Part shown: positions 1 through 55,143 of the stretch, piece by piece
Layout of the letters: each line of letters begins with the position of its first letter
How positions within the stretch are numbered: the stretch's first letter is position 1
Source of the DNA: Paraescarpia echinospica
Lineage: Eukaryota > Annelida > Polychaeta > Sabellida > Siboglinidae
NCBI GenBank assembly: GCA_020002185.1
Contig: CM034531.1
Location: forward strand, 74,919,799 to 74,983,798
Direction of reading: 5' to 3'
Length of the DNA stretch: 64,000 nt
Translations under genes and position numbers: made by a program
The notes under the pieces: generated by a model
Told to the model about the DNA's origin: nothing
Database searches by the model: none
Seen by the model: only the letters and a program-made list of their open reading frames with translations

Positions 1-260
1 TATGCCGTTGATGTTGTCTCCATCGTCAGAATCACCACAAAGAAGCGCCTGTAACAGCGAGAATATGCGCGAGACTTCCTCCGTTGTTGATTCCGCTGCC
101 ATCGTTACTGTGGCAGAATCACGGCATAAACACTATGAATCCGTGCAATCGCAACACTTGGCACGAGACTTTGGCTCCGCCGTCTATGTCGTCACTGTTG
201 TCAGAATCACGACAAAACATCGCGAGTGCGTGAAATCGCGAGACTTGGCAGCAGACATGT
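1..260. repeat. Degenerate tandem repeat, about three ~85-bp units
   Basis: Three loosely similar blocks follow each other. Each has a GTTGT or GTCACTGTTGTC stretch, then CAGAATCAC, then a run ending in CGAGACTT. The units are too diverged to set exact borders, and the array may start outside the window. An open frame crosses it, but nothing else suggests coding. Confidence 0.35.
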
Positions 261-1515
261 GTAGATGGCATGCATAAAAAACCTACGCGGGTACTACAAC
301 ATGAACGACAAATCTAGCTGGAAGATTTTTAGCCGAACTATAGCTGTGAAAATGAAAAGAAATGAATATTTGTGTACGAGTATTGTATATAGGCATTACA
401 AACTGGTGCTGTATAATTGCTGTTGTCAATGCGTTAGCTTTGTTGGTGTGTTCGATCGTTGCTACGCGACGGGCAAGTGGAACATAATGCGTAATGTATA
501 TAATTATACGTTGTATAAGACTTACCTTTTACATAACGATAGGTTTTGCATTTTCCCGACATAAACTGCCACTGATCTTTAGGCTATGCAACCGTTCGAA
601 AGGCCGGTCAAACAACGTAGAACTAGCAGCAACGTGTCAGGGTAAGTCAGAGAAAGGCATTAGCCTCTAGACAGGATTGTGTCGTGAGATTGTAATTGAA
701 ACTGGTCGATTTTATGAAAGACCATTTAAGCAGTATTACAGAGATGTCAAGCACAACTAAGTCAAACTCTCGTAACAACAACGTCGGGGAAAACAAGCGA
801 ATCATGCGAGGATGATTGTAACCAAAATACATTCTACAATATGCCTTCGCTGTCTATTTGTACATAAAACCTACCACACGTTTTTTTTCCAGAACATGGT
901 CTGTTAGTTCGGCGTACACTTGTTTGACAAACATTAAATGTGTTTATAATAAATTTCCCATGACATAAAGAAGGACTATCGCTGAAGCCATTTTAACCCG
1001 CCTTCTTGGTTTTACGTACGGTTTACGTCATGAGTTGCCGTTTTTCGTGTTGCAAACCGTGGAAGAGGCTGTGAAGAAACAAATAGTTACGTCACGCCGG
1101 TGGCTACACAGAATTGCACAAATAAGTGTGTTGTTGCCACACGTAGCAAGACAATCATTGCTGTGTCTTAAATACACATTGTTTTTTATTAGAACACCTT
1201 GTAAGATAAGCACACATACAGTAGACATATCGTCTCCCCGTCACCGAGCTGTTGTACTGAGATGTGTAACATTCCAAAGATGTAGTGGGTACTGCAATGT
1301 AACTGTAGGTAGACTACTCGTACCCTCGATGCTTACAGACTCTCGCTTGATACAATTGAGCTGTTGTGCAGATAATATATATTACGTCGTGTATTTTCTT
1401 GTATAATAAAATATCTATTATATATGTTGACTAGATTCTACTTGCAAGGTTATCAAGTCGATACTCTCATTTGAAAATACGCTTATGTGAATGTATTATG
1501 GGTATGTATCATTTC
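261..1515. other. No gene recognised
   Basis: AT-rich non-coding sequence. I see no exon of a known family, no RNA gene and no clear repeat apart from short A/T runs. It lies beyond the 3' end of the GALNT gene A. Confidence 0.5.
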
Positions 1516-1517
1516 CA

Positions 1518-1553
1518 TACACACACGCACAAAGACACACACGCACACACACA

Positions 1554-1640
<87 letters not shown>
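1518..1640. repeat. (CA)n microsatellite
   Basis: Imperfect CA repeats with GC and AT interruptions become a pure CA run from about 1561 to 1638. Open frames across it are only dipeptide repeats (His-Thr or Val-Cys) and are not genes. Confidence 0.95.
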
Positions 1641-1641
<1 letters not shown>

Positions 1642-1961
1642 TGCATTACTGTTGTTCACACGCAAGTACATACTCTTCAAAAAAAAATTTCAAGCAATGA
1701 CTCACACAAACTTATTAGTGCACTATATTTACAGAAACACAAAGCATACATATCATGTCGATAAACAATCGCGTGCGCACAATCGTTTTTATTATTTACG
1801 TTTTATTAACTGCACATTTTTTTACATCCTTACTGTTTCAGGATATTTTAGTCGATGTCTATTCAGAGCATAACACATTCCACTAAAAGTCCAACATTCG
1901 GTCATAACAAATCCCATATGACAACATCGTGTATTTGTGAATCAACAAATAGTTTGGCAAC

Positions 1962-3366
1962 TTAAAGGGAATAAAACATCTTTGGCTTGAATTCATCTTA
2001 TATTACATCCTGCTATATATTTCCAAACAAACAATTCAATGAATTAGAAATTCCACATTGTATGCTGTGCTTCCGGACATTTTCGAATATGCATATTTTT
2101 GGCGCGCTTTTCGGGATGCCGAGATGTGATGTCACATATGACCCATAGTCGCATCAGGCCGACCCTTTCCATACATTCAGAGCATGTTTACAAGGATGGC
2201 TTTCGGGTCGAAACGTGCGTCAAAATGAGTTATTATGCGATATTCCTATGTAATACAAACACTAGTCATCATAGAGGAACAAGCAGTTATCTTACGGTTC
2301 CACATGAATCCAATTTTATTCAAAACAATGAATGCGAATGTGCCTACAAGTCGACTAGGTTTCGACGAGCTTGGGCTCGTTTTTAGAATAATTATATCGG
2401 ATGCAACCAACGGGAGATAATCTACAGCAATAAACATACATAACAAACATATATTGTATCCAGCTACAGAAAGTAACGTGTATAATCTTATAATATCACT
2501 AGGATATCGATGTATGAAGGAGGAGTTGTACAATTTATCATAATAACTTAAATCAGTCAGCGAATTTCTGTCGGTCCTGCTAGCTCAGTTGGTAAAGGCG
2601 TTGGTTCCTTGACATTTATTTTGTAATCGGGCGACGCCGGTTCAATCCCGACACCAAACCATTGATTTTCTTTACACATGTTTTGTTTATGTTTTCACCA
2701 AGTAATATAAACCAAATCATGTTTATACTATGATGCACTGTTTGTAAATATTTTTTATATTTTTGTAGTAATTATTTATTCGCCACAAAAATGAAAATAT
2801 GGGAATTATATAACGATGTTTCTAAATTTTATTTATACTTTCTGTAGCTGGATACGATACGATATATGTTTGCTATGTATGTATATTGGTGTACAGTATC
2901 TCCCGTTGGTTGCATTCGATATAATTATTCTGAAAACGAGCCCAAGCTCAGCGATACCTATAGTCGACTTGTAGGCTCATTCGCATTCATTGTTTTGAAT
3001 ACAATTGAATTCATGTGGAACCGTAAGATAACTGCTTGTTCCTCTATGATGACTAGTGTTTGTATTACATCGGAATATTGCACAATAACTCATTCTGACG
3101 CTCGTTTCGACCCCAAAACTATCCTTTTAAATATGTTCTGAATGCATAGAAAGGGTCGGCCTGCTGCGAGTGTGAGTCACATGTGACGTTACGATACCAC
3201 GTGATCGCCTAGCTCATTAAATTTTTATTTTCCGCGGGAATCGCTACACAGACGGATTTTAAATCGAATTGATGCTACAAATGTATTTTTTTTTTTTTAA
3301 CAATGTTAAACTTTGTGTACACATAAAAACGGATTTTAGCTAATGCCTTGTTTTTATTTCCTTTAA
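1962..3366. mobile_element. TTAA-flanked foldback DNA element, copy 1 (non-autonomous)
   Basis: The element begins TTAA-AGGGAATAAAA and ends TTTTTATTTCCT-TTAA, so it has imperfect terminal inverted repeats of about 12 bp (AGGRAATAAAA) inside a TTAA duplication. Inside, 2127-2833 and 2843-3195 form a long inverted repeat; the right arm is shorter because the centre and the inner right arm are missing compared with copy 2 at 37043-38953. A tRNA-like module lies at 2571-2661. No transposase is encoded. TTAA target sites are typical of piggyBac-type transposons, but the termini do not match a family I can name. It lies downstream of gene A. Confidence 0.75.
2571..2661 (+). other. tRNA-like module in foldback element copy 1
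   Basis: The block contains an A-box-like TAGCTCAGTTGGTAAAGGCG and a B-box-like GGTTCAATCCC in tRNA spacing. The acceptor ends do not pair well and the anticodon region is overlong, so I read it as a tRNA-derived pol III promoter segment carried by the transposon, not a working tRNA. Related modules occur at 37673-37765 and, inverted, at 38206-38300. Confidence 0.6.
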
Positions 3367-3472
3367 AGAAAACGTCTTACGTAGTATTTTACACGCACAG
3401 CAATGGACACTGGGCGAAAATCTTCACCGAGTGAGAGGGGGTGGACGATGGAGAGGTAGATGGAGAAGGGAG

Positions 3473-3528
3473 AGGGAGAACGAGAGAGAGAGGGAGAGAG
3501 AGCGAGAGAGGGGGGGAGAGAGGGGGGG

Positions 3529-3616
<88 letters not shown>

Positions 3617-3768
3617 ATATATATATATAGAGAGGGAGATAGGTAGAGGGAGAGTGGGAGAGATAGGGAGAGAGTGAGACAGGAGAGAGGGAGAGAGTGG
3701 GACAGAGAGAGAGAGAGAAGATAGAGGAGAGAGAGAGTAGGGAGAGAGGAGAGAGAGAGGAGAGAGAG

Positions 3769-3829
<61 letters not shown>

Positions 3830-3928
3830 TATATATATATATATATATATAGAGGGAGATAGGTAGAGGGAGAGGAGAGAGAGGGAGTGAGACAGAGAGA
3901 GAGAGTGGACAGAGGGAGAGAGAGAGGG

Positions 3929-3964
<36 letters not shown>

Positions 3965-3986
3965 AGAGAGAGGAGAGAGAGAGAGA

Positions 3987-4077
<91 letters not shown>

Positions 4078-4090
4078 CGCGCACACACGC
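3473..4090. repeat. (GA)n compound microsatellite
   Basis: About 600 bp of GA repeats with GGGAGA variants, split by two AT islands (near 3617 and 3831-3851) and ending in GCGCGCGCACACAC. Arg-Glu and Leu-Ser open frames across it are artefacts of the repeat. Confidence 0.95.
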
Positions 4091-4513
4091 GCTGTTGAAT
4101 GTTCAGTTTGGTTTATATGCGGTTGTTTCGCAGACTTGTACGTGACGTCGTTCCTTACACGTTGCCTATTATTTGGGTCGTTCACTTGGAGTAGGTCACG
4201 TCAGTGTTATATCCAGTCTTTGGAAATGTGTTCTCTGCCTCTGCTTCCGTTGTTCTCTATTGTCCTGTCGACAATATATATTCACAATGTTGCCATCAAC
4301 TCTTAGCACACATCTACAAAGTTTAGTTAGTTAATCTGCGCAGATGCTGCATTACAAAATGTGTTCTTATAAAAATATTATGTATCTTCTACTTACATGT
4401 AAAGTGCGTTTGTGGGTAGAACATCTTCTATTTTTTATTAGAAGATAAATTATGATTCACACATCATACACGGTTGAATTACTCTTGTCGATATAACTGT
4501 GTAGATTAAGTTG

Positions 4514-4600
4514 AGGTGGGGCGCAGTGGCCTAGTTATTAGAGTGCCAGACTCTCGACCGGTTCGGCCGTGTCGAAACTTGGGCAATTTCGTTCACCCTA
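4514..4600 (+). repeat. SINE head fragment (tRNA-related)
   Basis: The sequence GGCGCAGTGGCCTAGTTATT, a box-B-like GGTTCGGCCGTGTCGAA, then TTGGGCAATTTCGTTCACC resembles the 5' heads of SINE-like copies at 29967 and 39957. It breaks off into the RTE-type LINE that follows. Confidence 0.45.
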
Positions 4601-4739
4601 CGTCACCCCCTTCCAATTCGCACCGGCCAGCGTGGAAGGGTTGGCTAACAGCACCAGCATGCAAAGTACAATGAAGCCAAGGCCCCCCAGTCTCCAGCAG
4701 CATCGAAAGAGTCTATGACCAAGGATGCGGTTCGGGTCA

Positions 4740-7180
4740 ACCAGGGCTACGTGCAGGGGGCGCTAAGATTCTTTCGGTCAAGAAGAGCCGCCGAGAGAAG
4801 GTAAGTACACCGAAGATAGCAACATATAACGTAAGAACACTACTAAGAGATGAACAGATACAAGAACTGGAGGAAGAACTTAGGGAAACCAGGTTGGAAA
4901 GGTATGGGATCGGGATCGGAGGAGTCAGAAGAAGAGAGGAATGCTTCACTACCGTACAAAGCGGCCATCTACTATACCATTCCACGGCGAAACACGGCCA
5001 AGCAGGAGTAGGCTTTCTCATAAACAAGAAATGGAAAGACATTATAGTGAGGGTTAACAGCATCAGCCCTATAGTAGCAGAACTTGTTCTACGCATAACA
5101 AAGTGCTAAAAACTGAAGATAGTATAAGTATATGCACCAACAACATCATACTCAGAAGAAGACACAAACAACTTCTACGACGACGTTGATGAGACATACG
5201 AAAAGCCAACCCACTACACGATAGAGATGGGAGACTTTAATGCGCAAGTAGGGAAACAAACAAACATTTTTGAAAACGGCAAATTTGGCCTAGGTGTAAG
5301 AAATGAAGAGGCGACTCCTTGAGCAAAAACATCACTGAGATGATTCAACTATGTGCGACAAGTGTACACAAAGCAATCAACAGGCATGTAAAGACGAGAA
5401 TATCGTCACCGACACGAGCACTGATGAAGAAACGATGAGAAATGGTGGATAACGGCGACCGTAAAAACAAATAGAGTGTGCAGAAATATGCAAGACCATC
5501 AAAAAGAAAGCAAAGGAGGACATCAGAAAGTTCAAACAAGAGATCATACGAGAAACGATTTTGGCATCAAAGAGCCTGAAGAAAGCCAGAAGAACACAGG
5601 CACTAGGACGAGACAGACTGATTACACTTTTGGACAAGCAGGGTAGAGAAATACAAGAACAAGATATGATCATGGAACGAATAGAGGAATTCTACACCGA
5701 ACTATACGACAGTGAACAGAGTACCATAATCCACACCGACCCGAAAGAAGTAGCAGAGATAACACCAAGGGAGGTGGAAGCAGAGCTAAGAGATATGAAG
5801 AATGGGAAGACATCAGGCAACGACCATGTAAACACTGTAACATTAAAAGCAGGAGAATATATCATCTCGAAGACACTGGCTAAACTGTATACTAAATGCG
5901 TATCAGAAAGTCGAATACCCACCGCTCGGAAGAACGCAAAGATGGTGATAATCTTCAAGAAGGCAAATAAGAAAGACTTAAAGAACTACAGACCTATATG
6001 TCCGTTATCAAACATCTACAGATAACGCACAATACCAACGAATAGGCTAGAGAAGACACTATACTAAAACCAACCAAGAGCAAGCAGGATCCAACAGCAG
6101 GTACTCAACGACAGACCGCATACATGTCGTAGACCAACTGAAAGAGAAGTGCTGAGAATATAATATCCCGCTCTGCACCACTTTCGTCGACAACGATAAG
6201 GCTTTCGACTCGGTCAAACTCAAGCAATACTGACCTCCCTTCAAGAACAGGGGATAGAAGACGTGTACATCGAACTAATGAAAGACATCTGCACCAACAG
6301 ATCGGTGACATTCCACCTACACAAAAGAGCAACAAGATCAACATCAAGAGAGGAGTACGACAGGGTGACACGTTATCGCACGAGCTGTTCACGGAGAATA
6401 TCTCAGTCATCTCCGCTTCGCCGACGACATACACATATGCACTACAACACCGCAAGAACTACAAAAAATTGCTGATGGAGCTAGCTGATGAAAGTGAAAA
6501 CAAAGTCTGAATATGAACATTTCGAAGACAACAGTGATGCTAGAAAATGTCACACCAATATATATCAACACGACGCAGATAGAGACTGTGGAAAGCTACG
6601 TCTGTCTGGGACAGCGATACACTATTAGAGACACAAACCAAGACAAGGAGATTCAACTAAGAATCACCGCCGGCTGGACAGTATTCGCCAAACAACACAA
6701 AATCGTCAAGGGTACATTTGGGACCTGCTTGAAGAGACACGTCTACAACTCATGCGTACTTCCAGCGATGACATACGGCGCGGAAACATGGGCACTCACC
6801 ATACAGGCAATGAACAAGCTAGCAGCCGCTCAAACAAAGATAGAAAGAGGTATGTTAAACATCACATATCGGGAGAGAAACACCAACATCTGGGTAAGGC
6901 AGAAGACAAAGGTCATAGACGTGATAGAGCAAATCAGAAGGCAGAAGTGGACCTGGGCAGGGCACATCAGCAGACTACGAGACAACCGATGGGCATCGCG
7001 TATCACAACCACCTTACAAAGGGAAACGATCTCGAGACGGTGGAGAGACGAACTAGACGAGTACTGGAAGGGCACCATCTGGCAGAGGATCGAGCAAAAT
7101 AGGCAAATTTGGAAACGACATGCTGAGGCGTCCAACCACGGGACACTACGGCTGCACAACGATGATGGTGATTAAGTTAT
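4740..7180 (+). mobile_element. RTE-type non-LTR retrotransposon relic
   Basis: Pieces of one endonuclease-reverse transcriptase protein lie in order on the plus strand. An APE-type endonuclease start with TYNVRTL is near 4824, and MGDFNAQVG is near 5230. Reverse transcriptase fingers and palm run about 5561-6025, with YRP near 5983. FDSVKLKQ follows near 6200, FADDIHICT is at about 6420-6450, and the C-terminal region 6513-7175 has the CVLPAMTYGAETW and WAGHISRL signatures. These motifs are typical of RTE-like LINEs. Several frameshifts and stops separate the pieces and part of the palm is missing, so the element is dead. Its end lies about 55 bp from the stop codon of GALNT gene A, on the opposite strand. 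Confidence 0.8.
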
Positions 7181-7231
7181 ACATAAGTATATCCATGTTT
7201 TAAAGTCAGTCTTTCTTTCGTTAGCGTCAGT

Positions 7232-49573
<42,342 letters not shown>

Positions 49574-50172
49574 AGTCTCACTGACCACGGCAGCCCTCCA
49601 AATTCCAATCGACGACAGACAAACCTCGCACTGCCACACGTAAACCGCCCTAATTTCTGGACGTCGGACAGCCGGGTACTTTCCACGTGTTTTACGTAAC
49701 AATGCGTTTTTATTTTTGAGGGATAAAATCGCCAAAAACTGCATGGAAGCATAGGGCCGTTGCACTAAATTCAAAATTGTTTTCACACTTCAAACATTCA
49801 GAATTCGTAGCCGTTTGAATATGTTTATGTGATACCTATTATGAAAGTAACTGTCAATATGCTTTTGTCTTGGATACTTATAAAATGATGTTAAATCAGC
49901 GTATTTGGAAGTTGGTTTCTAACATGTCAATGTGACAATAACAATGTCAATGTCAATGAGTGAATGACAATGTCAGTGTCAATGATGATATGATTTGTTG
50001 ACATTTGCCGTCGGACTAGCGTTGCGTGGACATGACTCATGACTGTTAGCCGAATGTGTTCTAAGTGCATATTTACAAGTACATGTATATTATAATTTAT
50101 TATACAATGAACCTCTGTTTACGTGTTTTTGTTATTTTGTTAGTGTAGACAAGTGGGCGTGCCCTTGGCCTG

Positions 50173-50629
50173 GCGCTGTGAATGTGGCAGGCGCTGAGCT
50201 GCTGGCGGCTGGGCCTGGCCTAGGACCGGTTCATTTTCTGCCATGCATAAATCACATATGGTATTTCACAAAATCTAAAGAAATTGTTGTGCATGAAGTT
50301 TATGTTCTAAGTCACTGCCAGTTAGTTACTCAATGAAATGCAAATGAATTGTTAGAAACGTTTTTATTTAATGAAATGTTGGAATGCTAAGTTAGAAACA
50401 CGAAAGAAATAACGCCTTTACTGCTTTAGTCTTTAAGCCTAAGGCACACATAAGCAATATATTTCTGCTATTAAAAAGCCTCACCGTGTGGCAAAGCAAC
50501 GCATTAAATGTACAACACACCACGAGTCCGTTCAATAACTCTCCTGGGCTGTGGTGATAAATACGAATAGATGCTTACATTTTCGTCCGATAAACTGAAA
50601 TGTTGCGTTTGTTTACCATACCGTCATCG
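50173..50629. mobile_element. 457-bp repeat (copy 2), upstream of gene A
   Basis: Nearly identical to the insert in the CR1 at 43039-43492. Flanks do not show a clear duplication. It lies about 600 bp upstream of the gene A start codon, so possibly in its promoter region. Confidence 0.75.
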
Positions 50630-50811
50630 TTGTGCCGCTTAGAACCTGTTTGCCTCATTTTTATTTGAAACAAATTACTTTGTTGCAAGTATGTATACAT
50701 TCCTAGACTCGAGATTGATCTCGCATCATGTACCTAAATGCGAGATCCAGCGAAAATCCAAAGCCAGCAGAAATTAGAATGTTTAGCAGAAACTGTTCCA
50801 GTGACTACTGC

Positions 50812-52625
50812 TAATAAGATAAGATAAGATAATGCTTTATTGTCTCAACTATGGAGTTGAGACATTTGTCTCGGGTGAGAACAGGCATGGCTGCAATATG
50901 TACATAAAACCATAAAACCATTCAATAAAAACAGCAGATAAATAATACATGCATACACATTACTTCTTCTAAAACGACAAGTGACGCTGTGGCTGCATGC
51001 ATCATGAATTAAGTTGTTTAATAGACAATGGCACGAATGAATGTTTGTATCTATTAAGCCTGCACAGAGGAGTTATATAACGTCTGCCAGATGGCAGGAG
51101 TTGATATTCCTTATGCAGAACATGTTTAGTATCATAAATAATCTTGATTGACTGTCTTCTTAGTGTCTGTTCAAAAATCTCCTCAAGGGAGATGTGGAAC
51201 CTGTGATTTTCATGGCAGTTCTCAGCAATCAAGAAAGCTGTGATTTTAAATGAACAGACAGATTGCCAAACAAAGCAGTAATCCCAAAGTATGCTTTGAA
51301 TAATGGAGCGATAAAAAGAACAAGTATTTTCTCATCGACACCGAAAGCTCTCAGTCTGCGGAGAATGTACAACCGCTGGTGGACTTTGGAGCACACACTT
51401 TGAACATGGACATTCCAACTAAGTTTGTTATCAACACCTAGGTATTTGTATTGACTGACCTGGGCAATTTCTTCACCATGGATAACAACAGGCAATTGAT
51501 TGGCAACAATTCATTTAGCATCAAAAAACATCTGTTGAGCCTTGTTGACATGACGTTTTAGGTGGTTGTTGTCACACCAATGTACAAAGCTTTCAATTTC
51601 AAACATGTATATACTGATGTCAGAACCAACATGTAACAGACCAAGAATAGCCGAGTCATCAGAGGATTTGATTATGTAGTTGTTACTACTGCTGCTTGTA
51701 CAGTCATTTGTATATAGAGTGTACAAAATCGGTGAACTGATACAACCTTGGGGTGCACCGGTATTTGTTACCACAGTTTGGGAAAGAGTCTGATTTACCT
51801 TAACAAGCTGCACTCTGTCTGTTAGTAAAGGATGATACCACTTGGTGATATATGGATTGACATTCATTTGTTTCAGCTTAGTGAGCAGAATGTGAGGTTG
51901 GATAAGATTGAACGCCGAGCTAAAGTCTATGAACAATGGTCTAGCATAAGCTTTGGGGTTGTCTAAGTGTTTCAAAGTTAAATGGACAACAGTGTTGACA
52001 GCGTCATCTGTTCCTCTGCCTGGCCTGTAAGCAAATTGGAATGGGTCAAGATAGTCGTGAACGTCTAGCTGCAGTTTACGAGCCACTATTCCTTCCAAAC
52101 ATTTCATGACAATTGGTGTCAGTGTAACAGGTCTGTAATCATTGCTTTCTTTTGGGCAAGTTTTCTTTGGTACAGGAGTAATATGTGAGGTTTTCCAGAG
52201 TATTGGTATCATGTGGCTATCGACAGAAAGTTGGAAAATGGAACACCAAGCTGGTTCAAACTCCTCAGCATATGTTTTCAATATAAAGCCGAACTGCCGT
52301 CAAGACCAGTTGCTTTTCTACTATATACATGTTGGAAGACTTTGGTGACATCATCTACATCAATTTCAAACCTATCGGCTTTACTGACTAACGCATCACT
52401 GAGCACAGAATCACATCTACTGGAAGAGTCCTGAGTATCAAAACGTTTGTAGAAATCATTCATTTCATCAGCAAAAGCCTGGTCATTTGTAGTGTATATT
52501 GGTTTCCTAGTACAGTTCATGTTTATGGCCGATTTCATTGTATTAGTAGGCAATGCCAATGGAACATTAAAGTCCAATGTGTCAGGTTTTTGAACAGACC
52601 TGTCAGGCCCAAGTCCGATGTGTCA
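50812..52625 (-). mobile_element. CR1/L2/Rex1-group LINE, 5'-truncated relic
   Basis: Minus-strand pieces: SRKATGLDG near 52330; 52281-51511 with NDYRPVTLTPIVMKCLE, LDPFQFAYRPGRGTDDAVNT, FIDFSSAFNLIQ, TGAPQGCISSPILYTLYTND and KSSDDSAI; the active-site Asp pair survives although the usual F/Y-A before it is S-S. Then YKYLGVDNKLSWNVHV near 51430, and a C-terminal part ending near 51002. The 3' end has AATAAAGCATTATC and TTATC repeats (50817-50833), a LINE-type tail. Frame breaks near 52280, 51505 and 51230. Confidence 0.82.
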
Positions 52626-52699
52626 GGTAAACAAAATATTGGTCAATTACTTGCCACCAGGAGAACAGATCAGAACTGAAATGCATATTTTAAAATCAA

Positions 52700-53010
52700 T
52701 TAGTGTGTTTAAAATTCGAAACGACTTCAATAGTATTATTTATGACTGACTTACTACTTCAAGACACAATCTTCCTTGGTGCAGTAAAGATTTAAAGAAA
52801 AAATACAAAAGAAACGACTCTACAACAAAGCAAACAACTAGAAATCCAGAAGAGTGGCGTGAGTTCTGTAACATCAGGAGAAACATGTACAAACGTCTTC
52901 GCTCTGCCAGACTGTCCTACATAAGCCAATTCCTAACATCTACAATAATGGAGAAACCAAAATAATTCTGGAGCTTCATTTCTAAACCACGATAGGATAA
53001 CCAGGTATTG
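52700..53010 (+). mobile_element. LINE fragment (linker between endonuclease and reverse transcriptase)
   Basis: The plus-strand frame gives NLPWCSKDLKKKYKR, EEWREFCNIRRNMYKRLRSA and, after a stop, FWSFISKP, a pattern typical of the endonuclease-RT linker in CR1/Jockey-like LINEs. Opposite in orientation to the neighbouring relic. Confidence 0.6.
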
Positions 53011-53342
53011 GGGACCTGAACATTGCAGAAGACATAATTAGCGATGACACACACACAAAGCAGAAGCCTTAAATAACCATTTCCGAAGAAGACGACATCT
53101 AGCAGGGCAGTAGGCCGACATGGCACAATTCTCCATTTTGTTGGCTGAGACTGAGTATAGAGACAGTAGAAACACAAAAAGGGCCCTAAATGTCATGTAC
53201 AATTATTCTTAAAACATTTAGTAATTGTATTTGTTAACGAATATGATATGCATAGCATTATCTAAATTACAATTCTTGCTACGCCTTTGCAGCAGTTAAA
53301 ACAGTTGTAATTGTTAATATTTATATAGTAAACTAGTATTAG

Positions 53343-53484
53343 CGTGTGTGTGTGTGTGGGTGTGTTTGTGTGTGTGCGTGTGTTTGTGCGTGTGTGCGTG
53401 TGTCTGTGTGTGTTTGTGCGTGCGTGCGTGCGTGTGTGTCTGTGTGAGTGTGTGTGCGTGCGTGTGTGTGTGTTTGTGTGCGTG

Positions 53485-53538
<54 letters not shown>

Positions 53539-53545
53539 CGTGTAA
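53343..53545. repeat. (GT)n microsatellite with GC variants
   Basis: GTGTGT with TGCGTG and TTTGTG interruptions. Confidence 0.95.
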
Positions 53546-53776
53546 ATTGTTCAATAATCACAGCTTATTAATCATTGTAGATGCGAATAACGCCAATTGT
53601 ATTCTGCTTCGATAGCTGCACAACATTTTTACCCCATTAACTCCAGTTCAATTTTTTTTCATTGGAGTCTTTTTGCACAGGTTCCCAAGGCCAAGTCAAA
53701 CAGCGTTTTCCTAGTCTGTTCGTTCAAAAAAACTTTCTTCTAACAATTGGTTTGCACTATATTGATGATGATCAGT

Positions 53777-54131
53777 GACGCGGGAACGAAATTCATATTG
53801 GGGGGTTACCGGAGCTTCAGCTTCTCTCCGCTGTCTCCGCTGAAATCGGGGGTGCTTTAGATAAAATGCTCGCCACCGCGCCGCCTATTACTGGGGGGGG
53901 GGGGGCAGAAAACAATATGTCTGCCCTCCAATTGCACACACATTTGACAGTCTACAAAAATACATATTAATCGTCTCATAAAATTGACATTTCCAACCGC
54001 CATTGACGCTCGCCACAAAAACAAATATTCACGCTCACATTTAATGGTGGGGGCAGAACCATATGTCTGCCCACCCCGGAGAAATTCCAGGGGGCAGCTG
54101 CCCCCTGCCCCTGTTCCCGCGTCTATGGACT
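53777..54131. mobile_element. MITE-like or SINE-like element with GACGCGGGAAC ends
   Basis: GACGCGGGAAC at 53777 is repeated in inverse orientation (GTTCCCGCGTC) at 54113-54123. Just outside, TTGATGATGAT(T)CAGT occurs on both sides, a possible 15-16 bp duplication, leaving TATGGACT at the right edge. Inside: a G-run (53885-53897) and GGGGGCAGCTGCCCCC. Confidence 0.6.
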
Positions 54132-54896
54132 TTGATGATGATTCAGTAACAGCTTGTACTATTGAATACTAGTAATGGCAGAAAACAGAAGTGCCATTAA
54201 TTTGGTAACGTTACGTGCCTGAAACTACATGGAATGAATGAATAAAACACCGTTATGATTTGGGCATGAAATCTATGTACATATATAGTCATAACTGTGA
54301 AAATGAGGTCGTGCTGGATCTTACAAAAGTTCAAGATCATGGACATGTAATACTCTCTAAAATCGAAGTTGGCGCGACTTGCAGGATTATGCGGGAACTT
54401 GATCGTAACTATAATTTATGTGACGTTCGTTAATTTACCTGATCGTTCACATATAAATCATATTAATTGTTATATATGCTTAGACAATATATCTGACGCA
54501 AGAAGCTTCACGTGTAGAAATAGTAACAGGAAAAAAGCCTAAATACGTTTCCCACAAGGTTAAAGAATACGCATATGCCCCCCAAACAATATGGTAACAC
54601 CGTTGTCAAGGAAAGTGGTCACGTGCTAGAATTCAAAAAGACCAAAGACCGTGTATCAATACAAGAGTCCCAGTTTTTAAAAAGTACGGAAATGGAGCGG
54701 TTAGTCCGGCATTCTGGAGGCACGCCAAGCCAGAACATATGCACAAACGCACGTGCCAGCCTCCCAAATGGCGGACAAAACCCTCATTGTAGCCTGCCGT
54801 GATCTCGCTCAGTGACGCCTCCTGCCAAAATACAGGATTCTTGGACCAGACTCTCAAGACGGTCACAGACGGCGTCAACGCCCGATTAACGGAAAC

Positions 54897-55143
54897 AGAA
54901 AATTAGATGTGGGAAATCGTTAGTCTGGTACATTCACCTTTCGTTTCTGTGCAATAAAAATATAAACATTTAGTATTGTTATGATCATTGTTGGTAAAGC
55001 ACGCGCATATATAATTTTTATAATTGTGTATATGCGCGTGCTTTACCAACAATGATCATAACAATACTAAATGTTTATATTTTTATTGCACAGAAACGAA
55101 AGGTGAATGTACCAGACTAACGATTTCCCACATCTAATTTTCT
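54897..55143. repeat. Perfect palindrome, two 115-bp arms
   Basis: 54897-55011 and 55029-55143 are exact inverse copies around a 17-bp AT-rich spacer. Outer ends AGAAAATTAG...CTAATTTTCT. No clear target duplication, so it may be a small foldback element or a local inverted duplication. Confidence 0.95.

Noticed and set aside
2571..2661. Functional tRNA gene
   Set aside because: A and B boxes are visible but acceptor and anticodon stems do not form properly, and the block repeats inside a transposon.
49574..49786. Start of GALNT A at the upstream Met (49784-49786)
   Set aside because: The extra 71 residues have no GALNT similarity and would place the anchor internally; the Met at 49571-49573 gives the usual type II layout. 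Not excluded.
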